64,000 nt of DNA from Streptomyces fumanus (GCF_014655295.1 NZ_BNBI01000006.1:62001-126000); one strand, 5' to 3'; shown: positions 1 through 8,245, counted from the first letter of the stretch. Notes: generated from the sequence alone by a model not told the origin. A program made the numbers and translations.

Positions 1-1276
1 GCCCGCCCTCGGCGAGACCGGCGTACGGCAGTCGACGCTCACCGAGGAGATCGCCCGCCAGCCCGTCACCGGCACCGACGGCGAGCGGACCGCCGCCGTC
101 AAGCACGACGCCCGCATGGCCGAGGTGCTGCGCCGGGCGCTGTACGCGCGGGTGAGTGCCGACGGCACCGGCGACCTGGCCGTACCGGACGGGTCGTACC
201 GCTGGCGGGTCCCGGCCGGGGAGCTGACGCGGATCGTCGAGGGGGTCTTGGCGGAACGGCCGCCCTACGACACCGGGCGTGAACGGGTCCGGGCCCGGAT
301 CGTGCGGTACGTCCGGGACCGGGCCGAGCGCCGCGCCGGGCCCCGCACCCCGGCCTGGACCCGGCGGATCGAACGGTCCCGGGCGGTCACCGGCCGCCTC
401 GACGCGGTCTGGCCGCGGGTGCGGCCCGAGGAGGTGGTCGCCGCGCTGCTCACCGACCCGGCCGCACTGGCCGCGGCCGCCGACGGACTGCTCGACGCCG
501 ACGAACAGAAGGCGCTGCTGTGGCGCAGACCGCCGCGCTCATGGAAGTCGGCCCGCTGGTCCGCCGCCGACCTGGTCCTCCTCGACGAGACCGCCGGACT
601 CCTCGCCCATCCGCAGGGGTACGGGCATGTGGTCGTCGACGAGGCCCAGGACCTGTCCCCGATGGAGTGCCGGGCGATCGCGCGGCGGGCCGCCTTCGGG
701 TCGCTCACCGTCCTCGGCGACCTGGCCCAGGGCACCACCCCGTGGGCGGCGCGCTCCTGGCGCGCGGTCCTCGGGCACCTGGGCCGCCCGGACGCCGAGG
801 TCACCCCGCTGACCACCGGTTTCCGGGTCCCCGAGGCGGTCCTCGCCCTCGCCAACCGGCTGCTGGACCGGCTCGACGTGGACGTGCCGCCGGCCCGCTC
901 GCTGCGCGGCGACGGCGAACTGACCATCCGTCAGGTCGGGTCCGGCGAGGTGCCGGCCGCCGTCGTGGCCGCCGTCCGGGACGCGCTCGCGCGGGAGGGC
1001 TCCATCGGGGTGATCGCCGCCGACGCCGACCTGCCCCGGGTGCGCGAGACCCTCGCCGCCGCCGGGATCGCGGCGGCCGGCCCCGAGGAACCGGCCGCCC
1101 GGGTCTGCGCCGTCCCGGCGGGCGTCGTCAAGGGCCTGGAGTACGACCACGTCGTCGCCGTCGAACCGGCGGCGATCGCCGAGGCGGAGACCCGGGGCCC
1201 GCACCGGCTCTACGTGGTGCTGACCCGCGCGGTGTCCCGGCTGGACGTGATCCACGCCCGGCCCCTGCCGTTCTGA
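1..1276 (+). CDS. HelD-type UvrD-like helicase, 3' part
   Basis: The frame is open from the first bases of the window, so the start and the Walker A region lie upstream; about 424 residues are visible. The product resembles superfamily 1 helicase-like HelD proteins, which bind RNA polymerase and help recycle it. Seen here are a Walker B motif (VVVDEAQDLSP), a GDLAQGT motif III-like segment, a KGLEYDHVV segment and the terminal LYVVLTRA motif VI, in the family order. A second, complete HelD-type gene sits at 3.6 kb; this first one has no comparable promoter element in view and is probably the housekeeping paralogue. It converges on the esterase gene with a 7-bp gap. Certain as an SF1/HelD-like protein; the paralogue assignment is inference. 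Confidence 0.85.
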   Translation, partial: PALGETGVRQSTLTEEIARQPVTGTDGERTAAVKHDARMAEVLRRALYARVSADGTGDLAVPDGSYRWRVPAGELTRIVEGVLAERPPYDTGRERVRARIVRYVRDRAERRAGPRTPAWTRRIERSRAVTGRLDAVWPRVRPEEVVAALLTDPAALAAAADGLLDADEQKALLWRRPPRSWKSARWSAADLVLLDETAGLLAHPQGYGHVVVDEAQDLSPMECRAIARRAAFGSLTVLGDLAQGTTPWAARSWRAVLGHLGRPDAEVTPLTTGFRVPEAVLALANRLLDRLDVDVPPARSLRGDGELTIRQVGSGEVPAAVVAAVRDALAREGSIGVIAADADLPRVRETLAAAGIAAAGPEEPAARVCAVPAGVVKGLEYDHVVAVEPAAIAEAETRGPHRLYVVLTRAVSRLDVIHARPLPF

Positions 1277-1283
1277 ACCGCCC

Positions 1284-2456
1284 CTAGGAGAGCAGCCCGC
1301 CGGGGGAGAGGGCCAGGCCGGCGAAGCGGTCGCCGATGCGCAGGTGGGTGGCGGCGTCCGGGTGCAGGCCGTCCGGGAGCGGGAGTTCGGCGTGGTCGGC
1401 CTCCCCGTACAGCTCCAGGCCGTCGAGGTAGCGCAGGTGCGGGTCCCCGGCCGACCGCTCGCGCACGATCCGGGACAGCTCCTCGCGGACCACGGTCAGC
1501 GTCAGCTTGCCGTCGGCGACCTCGGCGGGGTCGCCGGTGGCCCGGAAGCCGAGCCGGCCCTCGGCGAGCGCGGCCAGGTCGAAGGCGCCGGGGCCCGGGG
1601 TGTCCTCGTGCAACGGGCAGTACAGCGGGGAGACGACCAGGAGGGGCGCGGTGGGGTGGCCCTCGCGGATCGTGTCCAGGAAGCCGTGCACCGCCGGGCC
1701 GAACGCGCGGCGCCGCATCAGATCGAGGTTGACCACATTGATGCCGATCTTGACGCTGATCAGATCGGCCGGGGTGTCCCGCATCACCCGGGCGGTGAAC
1801 GGGTCGAGCAGCGCGCTGCCGGCCAGCCCGAGGTTGACCAGCTCCACGCCGCCGCGCAGGGCGGCACGGGCCGGCCAGGTGGCGGTGGGACTCGCCGCGT
1901 CGGAGCCGTGGCTGATCGAACTGCCGTGGTGCAGCCACACCCTGCGGCCCCGGTCCGGCACGGGCGCCACCGGCGCGTCGGTGCGCAGGGCGACCAGCTC
2001 GGTCATCTCGTTGTGCGGCAGCCAGATCTCGACGTCCTTCTCCCGCTCCGGCAGCCCGGTGAAGCGCAGGGTGCCGGGGGCGCCGGGGTGGTGCTCGACG
2101 GCGCCCGTGGACAGGTCGGTGGTGAGGACGTTGCCGCCGGACGCGGTGGCCCGGGCGTGCGGCTCGCCGTCGACGAGCAGGTCGTAGACGCCGTCCGGGC
2201 GGGGCGGGGCGCCGGTGTAGCCGCGCCGCGTCGGCAGGGTGTCCAGCTCCACGGCGGTGGCCCGGGTACGGAACACCAGCCGCACCCCCGAGGGCTGCGC
2301 CTCGGCCAGACCGAGCTGGGGGTCGGCGCTCTGCGCGCGGGCCCACGCGGGCAGCCGGTGCGGCAGCAGCCCGTGCTCGGTGCGCTCCAGGTCGAGCGCA
2401 CCACGCAGCAGCTCGGCGGTGAGGGGGGTGCTGATCAGGGCGGAGTCGGTGTGCAC
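1284..2456 (-). CDS. SGNH/GDSL-type esterase
   Basis: A 390-residue protein with a C-terminal SGNH hydrolase fold. The nucleophile block is HHGSSISHGSD, a GLAGSALLDPF block follows, then an SVKIGINVVN block, and the probable His block is LPDGLHPDAATH near the C terminus, so all the expected SGNH blocks are present. The N-terminal about 160 residues form a beta-rich accessory domain seen in Streptomyces esterases of this type, likely acting on carbohydrate or acyl esters. The GTG at 2456 is chosen because family-like sequence begins there (ISTPLTAELLRGALDLERTE). The frame stays open upstream through a tandem repeat, so an N-terminal extension cannot be excluded. No strong Shine-Dalgarno sequence is visible. 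It lies downstream of, and in the same direction as, the tetR gene. Confidence 0.8.
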   Translation of the reverse strand: MHTDSALISTPLTAELLRGALDLERTEHGLLPHRLPAWARAQSADPQLGLAEAQPSGVRLVFRTRATAVELDTLPTRRGYTGAPPRPDGVYDLLVDGEPHARATASGGNVLTTDLSTGAVEHHPGAPGTLRFTGLPEREKDVEIWLPHNEMTELVALRTDAPVAPVPDRGRRVWLHHGSSISHGSDAASPTATWPARAALRGGVELVNLGLAGSALLDPFTARVMRDTPADLISVKIGINVVNLDLMRRRAFGPAVHGFLDTIREGHPTAPLLVVSPLYCPLHEDTPGPGAFDLAALAEGRLGFRATGDPAEVADGKLTLTVVREELSRIVRERSAGDPHLRYLDGLELYGEADHAELPLPDGLHPDAATHLRIGDRFAGLALSPGGLLS

Positions 2457-2791
2457 GGGGGTGGGTCCCAACTGTCGTACGGGGTGGGGCGTGGGCGTGG
2501 GGCGTGGGGCGTGCGGCGGGACGGGGTGGCGGGGCGGTCGGGGTGTACGGGTTCCCCGGTGTCCGGGGGTGTACGGGTTTTCCGGCGTCCGGCGTCCTGG
2601 GGTGTACGGGTTTCGGCGGCGTCCGGGGGTGTACGGATCCCCCGGCATCCGGGGCGTACGGGTTTCCCGGCGTCCTGGGGGGCGTACGGATCCCCCGGCG
2701 TCCTGAGGGGCGTGCGCGGCCCGGCGTCCGGGGGCGTGCGCGGCCCGGTGTCCGGGGGCGTGCGCGGCCCGGTGTCCGGGGACGCGCCCCG
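2457..2791. repeat. Degenerate GC-rich tandem repeat between esterase and tetR
   Basis: About 335 bp without a convincing gene. The stretch from roughly 2535 to 2780 is an array of degenerate 24- to 27-bp units sharing gggtgtacgggttt and cccggcgtccgg cores. The last three units (2707-2730, 2731-2754, 2755-2778) are 24 bp each and differ by a single base. The array keeps several frames open, giving spurious Pro/Arg-rich ORFs. Confidence 0.75.
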
Positions 2792-3370
2792 TCAGGGCGC
2801 CTTCGCCGCCGGCCAGTTCCGCAGCAGCGCGTCCAGCGCGTCCAGGATCCGCTCCCAGCTCTCCTGGCTGTCGGGTGCGCTGTGGCTGAAGCCCCCGGCC
2901 AGCTCCAGGCTGACGTACCCGTGGAAGACGCTGCCGAGCAGGCGGACGGCATGGGTCTGGTCGGGCTCGGTGAGGTCGTAGCCGCGCAGCAGGGCCCGGG
3001 TCATCTGGGCCTGGCGGACCCCGGCGCTGGCGGCGGCGGTCCGCGCGTCCAGCCGGAACTGCGCGGCGGCGTACCGGCCGGGGTGCTCGCGGGCGTAGTC
3101 CCGGTACACGTCGGCGAGGGCGGTCAGCGCGTCCCGGCCGGCCCGGCCGGCGAGGGCGTCGGCGGCCCGGTCGGCGAGTTCGGCGAGGGCGAGCAGGGCG
3201 ATGCCGGTCTTCAGGTCCCGGGAGTTCTTCAGGTGCGAATAGAGGCTCGCGACCTTCACGTCGAACCGGCGGGCCAGCGCCGAGAGGGTCACCTGCTCGA
3301 AGCCGACCTCGTCGGCCAGCTCGGCGCCCGCCCGGATCAGCCGGTCCGCGGTCAGTCCTGCCCGTGCCAT
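2792..3370 (-). CDS. TetR/AcrR family regulator
   Basis: A 192-residue one-component regulator. The N-terminal TetR helix-turn-helix spans about residues 5-50 (LADEVGFEQVTLSALARRFD then VKVASLYSHLKNSRDL), followed by an all-helical ligand domain resembling the WHG/TetR_C_13 type. Two in-frame ATGs lie six bases apart. The second, at 3370, is preferred because GAGAGG sits 6 nt upstream of it, whereas it abuts the first. A palindromic site lies 15-55 bp upstream of the start, consistent with autorepression. Downstream on the same strand is the esterase; upstream and divergent is the helR-like gene. The ligand is unknown. Confidence 0.85.
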   Translation of the reverse strand: MARAGLTADRLIRAGAELADEVGFEQVTLSALARRFDVKVASLYSHLKNSRDLKTGIALLALAELADRAADALAGRAGRDALTALADVYRDYAREHPGRYAAAQFRLDARTAAASAGVRQAQMTRALLRGYDLTEPDQTHAVRLLGSVFHGYVSLELAGGFSHSAPDSQESWERILDALDALLRNWPAAKAP

Positions 3371-3384
3371 GACCATCCTCTCGT

Positions 3385-3425
3385 TTGCCTAAAGAAGTAT
3401 GCATTTTCCTAATGCCTTTAGGCAA
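3385..3425. promoter_or_regulatory. Putative TetR operator
   Basis: TTGCCTAAAG (3385-3394) and CTTTAGGCAA (3416-3425) form a perfect 10-bp inverted repeat spaced by 21 bp. The right arm is also part of a local palindrome, TGCCTTTAGGCA (3413-3424). It sits directly upstream of tetR in an unusually AT-rich patch, so it is the natural candidate operator for that regulator. Confidence 0.6.
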
Positions 3426-3493
3426 CCGAGGGCAAAGAAAAAGGCGCCGGAGCGTCCTGTGCTCCTCGCCACTCTCAACCTATAGCGCATGGT

Positions 3494-3513
3494 GGGGCTT
3501 GCGGCAAGGCCCC
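3494..3513 (+). promoter_or_regulatory. Rifamycin-associated element (RAE)-like inverted repeat
   Basis: GGGGCTTGCGGCAAGGCCCC is an imperfect inverted repeat about 90 bp upstream of the helR-like start. It matches, as I recall it, the RAE found upstream of rifamycin-inducible resistance genes in actinomycetes, including helR. Position and orientation fit a rifamycin-responsive promoter. Confidence 0.7.
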
Positions 3514-3600
3514 CGGGGTGGCGCAGAATCGCCCGCCGAGGCCGTTCCCGGTCGACGTGCCCGTGGCGCGCGCCCCTCTGAATCACCGGAGCTGATGTTC

Positions 3601-5811
3601 ATGACCCCCCTGTCCACGAGCGCGTTCGCCCTGCCCGAACGGCTCTCCGCCAAGGCCGACCCGGCGCTGATCGCCGCTGACGACCGGCACTTCGCGGCCA
3701 TCGCCCGGTGCCTTGAGGAGTCGATCGCCGAACTGACCGCCCGCCTGGACGCCGAGCGCCGCGCCCCCGGCGGGCTCGGCCGGCACGCCATGGACCGCGA
3801 CGCCGAGATCCACCGCCTCACCGCCCGGCTGCGCACCCTGCGCCGCTTCGGCCTGGACCTCTGCCTCGGCCGGATGGTCGGCGCCGACGACCCCGAGCCG
3901 GTCTACGTCGGACGGCTCGGCCTGACCGACAGCGAGGGCCGCCGGCTGCTGCTGGACTGGCGCTCCCCGGCCGCCGAGCCGTTCTTCGGCGCCACCCACG
4001 CCCACCCGATGGGGCTGGCCAGCCGCCGCCGCTACCGCTGGACCGGCGGCCGGATCAGCGACTACTGGGACGAGGTGTTCACCGCCGACGGACTCGACGG
4101 ACACGCCGCCCTCGACGACCAGTCCGCCTTCCTCGCCAGCCTGGGCGCGGGCCGCTCGGAGCGGATGCGGGACGTGCTCGGCACCATCCAGGCCGACCAG
4201 GACGCCGTGATCCGCGCGGGCTCCCGGGGCACCCTCGTCGTGGACGGCGGCCCCGGCACCGGCAAGACCGTCGTCGCCCTGCACCGCTCCGCCTACCTCC
4301 TCTACTCCGACCCGCGCCTCAAGCACCGCCGCGGCGGCGTCCTCTTCGTCGGCCCGCACCGGCCCTACCTGGCCTACGTCGCCGATGTGCTGCCCAGCCT
4401 CGGCGAGGACGGCGTGCAGACCTGCGTCCTGCGCGACCTGGTCGCCGAGGGCGCCGCCGCGACCGCCGAGACCGACCCCGAGGCCGCCCGGCTGAAGGCG
4501 TCCGCGGACCTGGTCCGGGCGATCGAACCGGCCGTCCGCTTCTACGAGGAACCCCCCGCCACCGGCATGACGGTGACCACCCCCTGGTCCGGCATCGAGC
4601 TGACCGCCGAGGACTGGGCCGCCGCCTTCGACGCCGCCGAACCCGGCGTCCCGCACAACGAGGCCCGCGACCAGGTCTGGGAGGAACTGCTCACCCTCCT
4701 CCAGGACAAGCACGACGGCGACGCCCCGCCCGAGCTGCTGCGCCGGTCGCTCAACCGGAACCGGGAGCTGCGCACCGCCTTCGACCGGGCCTGGCCGCTG
4801 CTGGAGGCCGCCGACCTGGTCGGCGACCTGTGGACGGTCCCGGCCTATCTGCGGATGTGCGCGCCCTGGCTCACCCCCGAGCAGGTACGCCGCCTCCAGC
4901 GCCCCGACCCGGCGGCCTGGACCGTCTCCGACCTGCCGCTGCTGGACGCGGCCCGGCACCGGCTCGGCGACCCGGAGGCGGCCCGCCGCCGACGCCGGCA
5001 GCGGGCCGTGCTCGCCGCCCAGCGGGAGCGGATGACCCGGGTGGTGGACACCCTGATCGACGCGGTGGCCGACTCCGGCGCCGACGGCGACGAGGGCGAG
5101 GGCCTGGTACGGATGCTGCGCGGCGCGGACGCCGAGGTCAGCCTGGTCGACGAGGCCGAACTGACGGTCGCCGACCCCGATCTGCTGGCCGGCCCGTTCG
5201 CGCACGTCGTCGTGGACGAGGCGCAGGAACTGACCGACGCCGAGTGGCAGATGCTGCTGCTGCGCTGCCCGTCCCGGAGCTTCACGGTCGTCGGGGACCG
5301 CGCCCAGGCCCGGCACGGCTTCACCGAGACCTGGACCGAACGCCTCGCGCGGGTCGGCCTGGACCGGGTCACGGTCGCCTCCCTCACCCTCAACTACCGC
5401 ACACCGGCCGAGATCATGGCGGAGGCCGAGCCGGTGATCCGCGCCGCGCTCCCGGACGCCAACGTGCCGGTCTCCGTGCGCGGCGGCGGCCTCCCCGTGC
5501 TCCACGCCGCCACCGCCGACCGCGACCGCATCCTGGACGACTGGCTCGCCGCCCATGCCGAGGGCACGGCCTGCGTCATCGGCGACCCCGCCTTCCGGGA
5601 CCGCCCGCGCGTCCGCTCGCTGACCCCGGAGCTGTCCAAGGGCCTGGAGTTCGACCTCGTCGTCCTGGTCGACCCCGACCGGTTCGGCGACGGCGTCGAG
5701 GGCGCGGTCGACCACTACGTGGCAATGACCCGGGCCACCCGCCAACTGGTGGTGCTCACCAGTGACGTTCAGGAGAAGTCGTACGCCGTCCAGTCGGCGA
5801 GCGGGCGGTAG
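3601..5811 (+). CDS. helR: HelR-like RNA polymerase helicase, probable rifamycin-resistance protein
   Basis: A 736-residue UvrD/HelD-like protein. The N-terminal coiled-coil region (about residues 15-80) corresponds to the arm that HelD inserts into the RNAP secondary channel. Walker A is GGPGTGKT at 216-223, Walker B VVVDEAQELTD near 536-546, a GDRAQA segment follows, and KGLEFDLVVLVDPDRFG and YVAMTRATRQLVVLT close the helicase module. HelR proteins displace rifamycins from RNA polymerase and rescue transcription. The name rests on family plus the RAE-like element upstream rather than on the motifs alone. ATG 3601 is favoured because GGAG at 3588-3591 is 9 nt away; ATG 3595 is too close. Its 3' end overlaps the convergent GNAT gene by 43 bp. 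Confidence 0.75.
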   Translation: MTPLSTSAFALPERLSAKADPALIAADDRHFAAIARCLEESIAELTARLDAERRAPGGLGRHAMDRDAEIHRLTARLRTLRRFGLDLCLGRMVGADDPEPVYVGRLGLTDSEGRRLLLDWRSPAAEPFFGATHAHPMGLASRRRYRWTGGRISDYWDEVFTADGLDGHAALDDQSAFLASLGAGRSERMRDVLGTIQADQDAVIRAGSRGTLVVDGGPGTGKTVVALHRSAYLLYSDPRLKHRRGGVLFVGPHRPYLAYVADVLPSLGEDGVQTCVLRDLVAEGAAATAETDPEAARLKASADLVRAIEPAVRFYEEPPATGMTVTTPWSGIELTAEDWAAAFDAAEPGVPHNEARDQVWEELLTLLQDKHDGDAPPELLRRSLNRNRELRTAFDRAWPLLEAADLVGDLWTVPAYLRMCAPWLTPEQVRRLQRPDPAAWTVSDLPLLDAARHRLGDPEAARRRRRQRAVLAAQRERMTRVVDTLIDAVADSGADGDEGEGLVRMLRGADAEVSLVDEAELTVADPDLLAGPFAHVVVDEAQELTDAEWQMLLLRCPSRSFTVVGDRAQARHGFTETWTERLARVGLDRVTVASLTLNYRTPAEIMAEAEPVIRAALPDANVPVSVRGGGLPVLHAATADRDRILDDWLAAHAEGTACVIGDPAFRDRPRVRSLTPELSKGLEFDLVVLVDPDRFGDGVEGAVDHYVAMTRATRQLVVLTSDVQEKSYAVQSASGR

Positions 5812-6423
5812 CCGAGGCGCCGGTAGAGGGCGTTGCTGGCGGGGTTGGCCCGGTCCGCGAAGAGGACGACCTCCTCGGCGCCCGCCGCCAGCGCGGCCCG
5901 GCTCACCTCCGCCACCACGGCCCCCGCGTACCCGTGGCCGCGGAGGCGGGGCGGGGTGTAGACGATGTCGACCTGGATCTGCCCGCCGATCAGCGGGTTC
6001 ATCCCGGCCACGGAGACCGGGGTGCCGTCGGGGGTCTCCCACAGGGTGTACCGCTTGTCGGCGTACCGCGTGCCCGGCCAGGTGCGGGCGTCGACGGTGA
6101 CGTCCTCGCCGACGGCCCGGGCGAACTCCCGGCACCAGTGCATGATCTCGTCCAGGTCGGCCGCGCCCAGCACCCGGGCCCGTCCCGGCGGCAGCGGCTC
6201 GGGCGGGGTGAGCGTGCCGAGCCGGTACAGCCGCAGTCGCGTGCCGCGCGGGGTCGGCACCGCGCCGGTCCGCCGCCGCCAGGCCCCGGCGAACGCGGTG
6301 GCCGTGTCGTGGTCCGCGCTGACCGCCGGGAGCACGTGCCCGAGGCCGGCCAGCCGGGCGGCGAGGGCCCCGCTCGAGAAACCGCTCCACGTCCTCGACG
6401 ACCAGCCACTCACCCGATCCCAT
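5769..6423 (-). pseudogene. GNAT N-acetyltransferase with apparent N-terminal frameshift
   Basis: The main frame encodes a GNAT domain: PRLRGHGYAGAVVAEVSRAA is the acetyl-CoA-binding motif A (RGHGYA), and ASNALYRRLGYRPLADWTAY is motif B. The best start, ATG 6423, has GGAGGGAGG about 8 nt upstream and begins MGSGEWLVVEDVERFLE, but it lies in another frame. Removing one base from the C4 tract at 6368-6371 (G4 in the coding strand) joins the two parts as FLERALAARLAGLGH and gives a protein of about 217 residues. Either the gene is a recent pseudogene, the base is an assembly error, or a weak GTG inside is used. The substrate is unknown. Confidence 0.6.
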
Positions 6424-6480
6424 GCCGGCGATCCTCCCTCCCCGCCCGGCGTGACGCCACGGCGCGCCGGGTGACACTTC

Positions 6481-6498
6481 TGCAAGCGGGTGCTTGCA
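6481..6498. promoter_or_regulatory. Palindrome upstream of XRE gene
   Basis: TGCAAGC (6481-6487) and GCTTGCA (6492-6498) are perfect inverted arms separated by 4 bp. The site is 31 bp from the XRE start and next to an AT-rich TAGTTAGCA stretch that could serve as the -10 region. It is a likely operator for the adjacent regulator. Confidence 0.5.
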
Positions 6499-6528
6499 AT
6501 AGTTAGCAGAGTGCGGCATCGTGGAGGC

Positions 6529-7053
6529 ATGGCATCGCTCAACGTCGGCAATCTCGGGGAGTACCTGCGCGAGCAGCGGCGCACCGCGCAGCTCTCGCTG
6601 CGGCAGCTCGCCGACGCCGCGGGGGTGTCCAATCCGTATCTGAGCCAGATCGAGCGCGGGCTGCGCAAGCCGAGCGCGGAGGTGCTCCAGCAGGTCGCCA
6701 AGGCGCTGCGGATCTCCGCCGAGACGCTGTACGTGCGGGCCGGCATCCTCGACGCCGACCGGGACCGCGACGAGGTGGAGACGCGTGCCGTCCTCCTCGC
6801 GGACCCCACGCTGACCGAGCGGCAGAAGCAGGTGCTGCTCCAGATCTACGAATCGTTCCGCAAGGAGAACGGCTTCGGGACCGGCCCGGACGACGCTCAG
6901 GACGGCACCGGGGACGACGGCGCCCCCGACGGCGACACCTCCATACGCGGCCCGCGCCCGGCCGACGGCGAGGACGCCGTCCGCCCGGCCGCCGCGCCCC
7001 GCGCCCGTACGGCGGGCGGCGGCGACGCCGGCCCCCGGCAGCCCGCCGGTTAG
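6529..7053 (+). CDS. XRE family transcriptional regulator
   Basis: 174 residues. The Cro/C1-type helix-turn-helix occupies about residues 9-65 (QLSLRQLADAAGVSNPYLSQ, then IERGLRKPSAEVLQQVAKAL). The middle (LTERQKQVLLQIYESFRKEN) is helical, and the C-terminal 65 residues are Asp/Gly/Ala-rich and disordered. ATG 6529 is the conserved start for this Streptomyces family; GGAGG ends only 1 nt before it, so translation may depend on a short or leaderless transcript. It is followed 76 bp downstream by the HbhA-like gene. The two genes commonly travel together in Streptomyces, suggesting regulation of that partner. Confidence 0.85.
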   Translation: MASLNVGNLGEYLREQRRTAQLSLRQLADAAGVSNPYLSQIERGLRKPSAEVLQQVAKALRISAETLYVRAGILDADRDRDEVETRAVLLADPTLTERQKQVLLQIYESFRKENGFGTGPDDAQDGTGDDGAPDGDTSIRGPRPADGEDAVRPAAAPRARTAGGGDAGPRQPAG

Positions 7054-7129
7054 CGGCGGCGACCGGCCGGGCGCGGGCGGCACGAGACACCCAACCCTCA
7101 AGCTCAAGCGATCCGGGAGGACCGTCACC

Positions 7130-7732
7130 ATGGCCATCACCGACGACCTGCGCAAGACCTTCAGCGACCCCACCCCCCTCTACTTCGCCGCGGGCACCGC
7201 GGACCTCGCCTGGCAGCAGGCCAAGAAGGTGCCCGTCCTGGTGGAGCAGCTCCGCACCGAGGCCCCGAGCCGCATCGAGGCCGTCCGCAACACCGACCCC
7301 AAGGCCGTCCAGGAGAAGGCGACCGCCCGCGTCAAGGAGACCCAGGGCACCCTCCAGGCCAAGGTCAACGAACTGATCGGCTCCCTGGACACCGACCTGA
7401 AGAAGCTCGGCGAGACCGCCCAGGACCTCGCCCTGCGCGGCGTCGGCGTCGCCGCCGAGTACGCCGTCAAGGCCCGCGAGACCTACGAGAAGGTCGCCGA
7501 ACACGGCGAGCAGGCCGTCCGCACCTGGCGCGGCCAGGCCGCCGAGGGCATCGAGGACGTCGCCGAGGGCGTCGAGGAACTGGCCGTGGCCGTCGAGCCC
7601 AAGGCCGAGCCGGTGAAGGCCGAGCCGGTGAAGGTCGAGGAGGAGACGCCCGCCGCCGGGGCCGCGCCCGCGGCGAAGAAGACCCCGCCGGCCCGCAAGG
7701 CCCCGGCGAAGAAGACGCCGCCCGCGAAGTAG
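7130..7732 (+). CDS. HbhA/phasin-like helical protein with lysine-rich tail
   Basis: 200 residues. Residues 1-140 are almost entirely amphipathic helix (ADLAWQQAKKVPVLVEQLRT and similar), resembling heparin-binding haemagglutinin and phasin-like proteins. The tail from about 160 is a low-complexity Lys/Pro/Ala region (KTPPARKAPAKKTPPAK), as in mycobacterial HbhA and histone-H1-like proteins. It has no signal peptide or membrane segment. A good GGGAGGA ribosome site precedes ATG 7130, and a strong terminator follows. It could bind surfaces of storage granules, DNA or anionic polymers; the sequence does not decide which. Confidence 0.75.
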   Translation: MAITDDLRKTFSDPTPLYFAAGTADLAWQQAKKVPVLVEQLRTEAPSRIEAVRNTDPKAVQEKATARVKETQGTLQAKVNELIGSLDTDLKKLGETAQDLALRGVGVAAEYAVKARETYEKVAEHGEQAVRTWRGQAAEGIEDVAEGVEELAVAVEPKAEPVKAEPVKVEEETPAAGAAPAAKKTPPARKAPAKKTPPAK

Positions 7733-7749
7733 GTTCCGCGGAATGTGCC

Positions 7750-7778
7750 GGGCCGGGCACCCTGGGGGTGCCCGGCCC
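7750..7778 (+). terminator. Intrinsic terminator-like hairpin
   Basis: GGGCCGGGCACC pairs perfectly with GGTGCCCGGCCC (12-13 bp stem, 3-5 nt loop), 17 bp after the HbhA-like stop. There is no long T-run, as is usual in Streptomyces. Confidence 0.75.
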
Positions 7779-7819
7779 GTTCTCCGGGTACGGTGACCGC
7801 GTAGGGACGACAGAGTCTG

Positions 7820-8173
7820 GTGGTGGACGTAGTGCTGATGCAGGGCTTCGCGGGGTTCATGTGGCTGCTGAGCATCGCCCTGATCGTGTTCAGCGGCTTC
7901 GCGCTGATCGACGCGGCCACGCGCCGGGAGGACGCCTACCGGGCGGCCGACAAGAAGACCAAGCCGTTCTGGCTGATCATCCTCGGGCTCGCCTTCGTGG
8001 TGAACCTGATCTTCAACATCCTGTCGTTCCTGCCGATCATCGGCCTCATCGCGACGATCGTCTACATGGTCGACGTACGCCCCGCCCTGCGCGGCCTGCC
8101 CGGCGGCGGCCGCAACACCCGCCGGGGCTCCAGCAGCGACGGGCCGTACGGACCGTACAACGGCGGTCGCTGA
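7820..8173 (+). CDS. DUF2516 family membrane protein
   Basis: About 117 residues. Two hydrophobic segments (residues 7-31, FAGFMWLLSIALIVFSGFAL; and about 50-80, LIILGLAFVVNLIFNILSFL onward) flank a conserved charged loop DAATRREDAYRAADKKTKPF typical of DUF2516. The C terminus is a Gly/Arg/Ser-rich cytoplasmic tail. Start choice is uncertain: GTG 7820, GTG 7823 and ATG 7838 are in frame, and the last gives the usual length. Function is unknown. Confidence 0.8.
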   Translation: MVDVVLMQGFAGFMWLLSIALIVFSGFALIDAATRREDAYRAADKKTKPFWLIILGLAFVVNLIFNILSFLPIIGLIATIVYMVDVRPALRGLPGGGRNTRRGSSSDGPYGPYNGGR

Positions 8174-8245
8174 ACCCAGGGCCGCGGCGAACCGCGCGAC
8201 CGGCCAGGACGCGGCCCGCGGCCGAGGACCGCGACCCGGCGCTGC

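Noticed and set aside
2504..3412. Plus-strand ORF over the repeat region and tetR
   Set aside because: Composition follows the repeats and the antisense of tetR; no ribosome site or domain.
3583..7173. Very long (1196-codon) minus-strand ORF
   Set aside because: It is antisense to helR, XRE and other genes; apart from the short MGSGEWLVVEDVERFLE start of the GNAT gene it shows no domain pattern. It is a GC-bias shadow.
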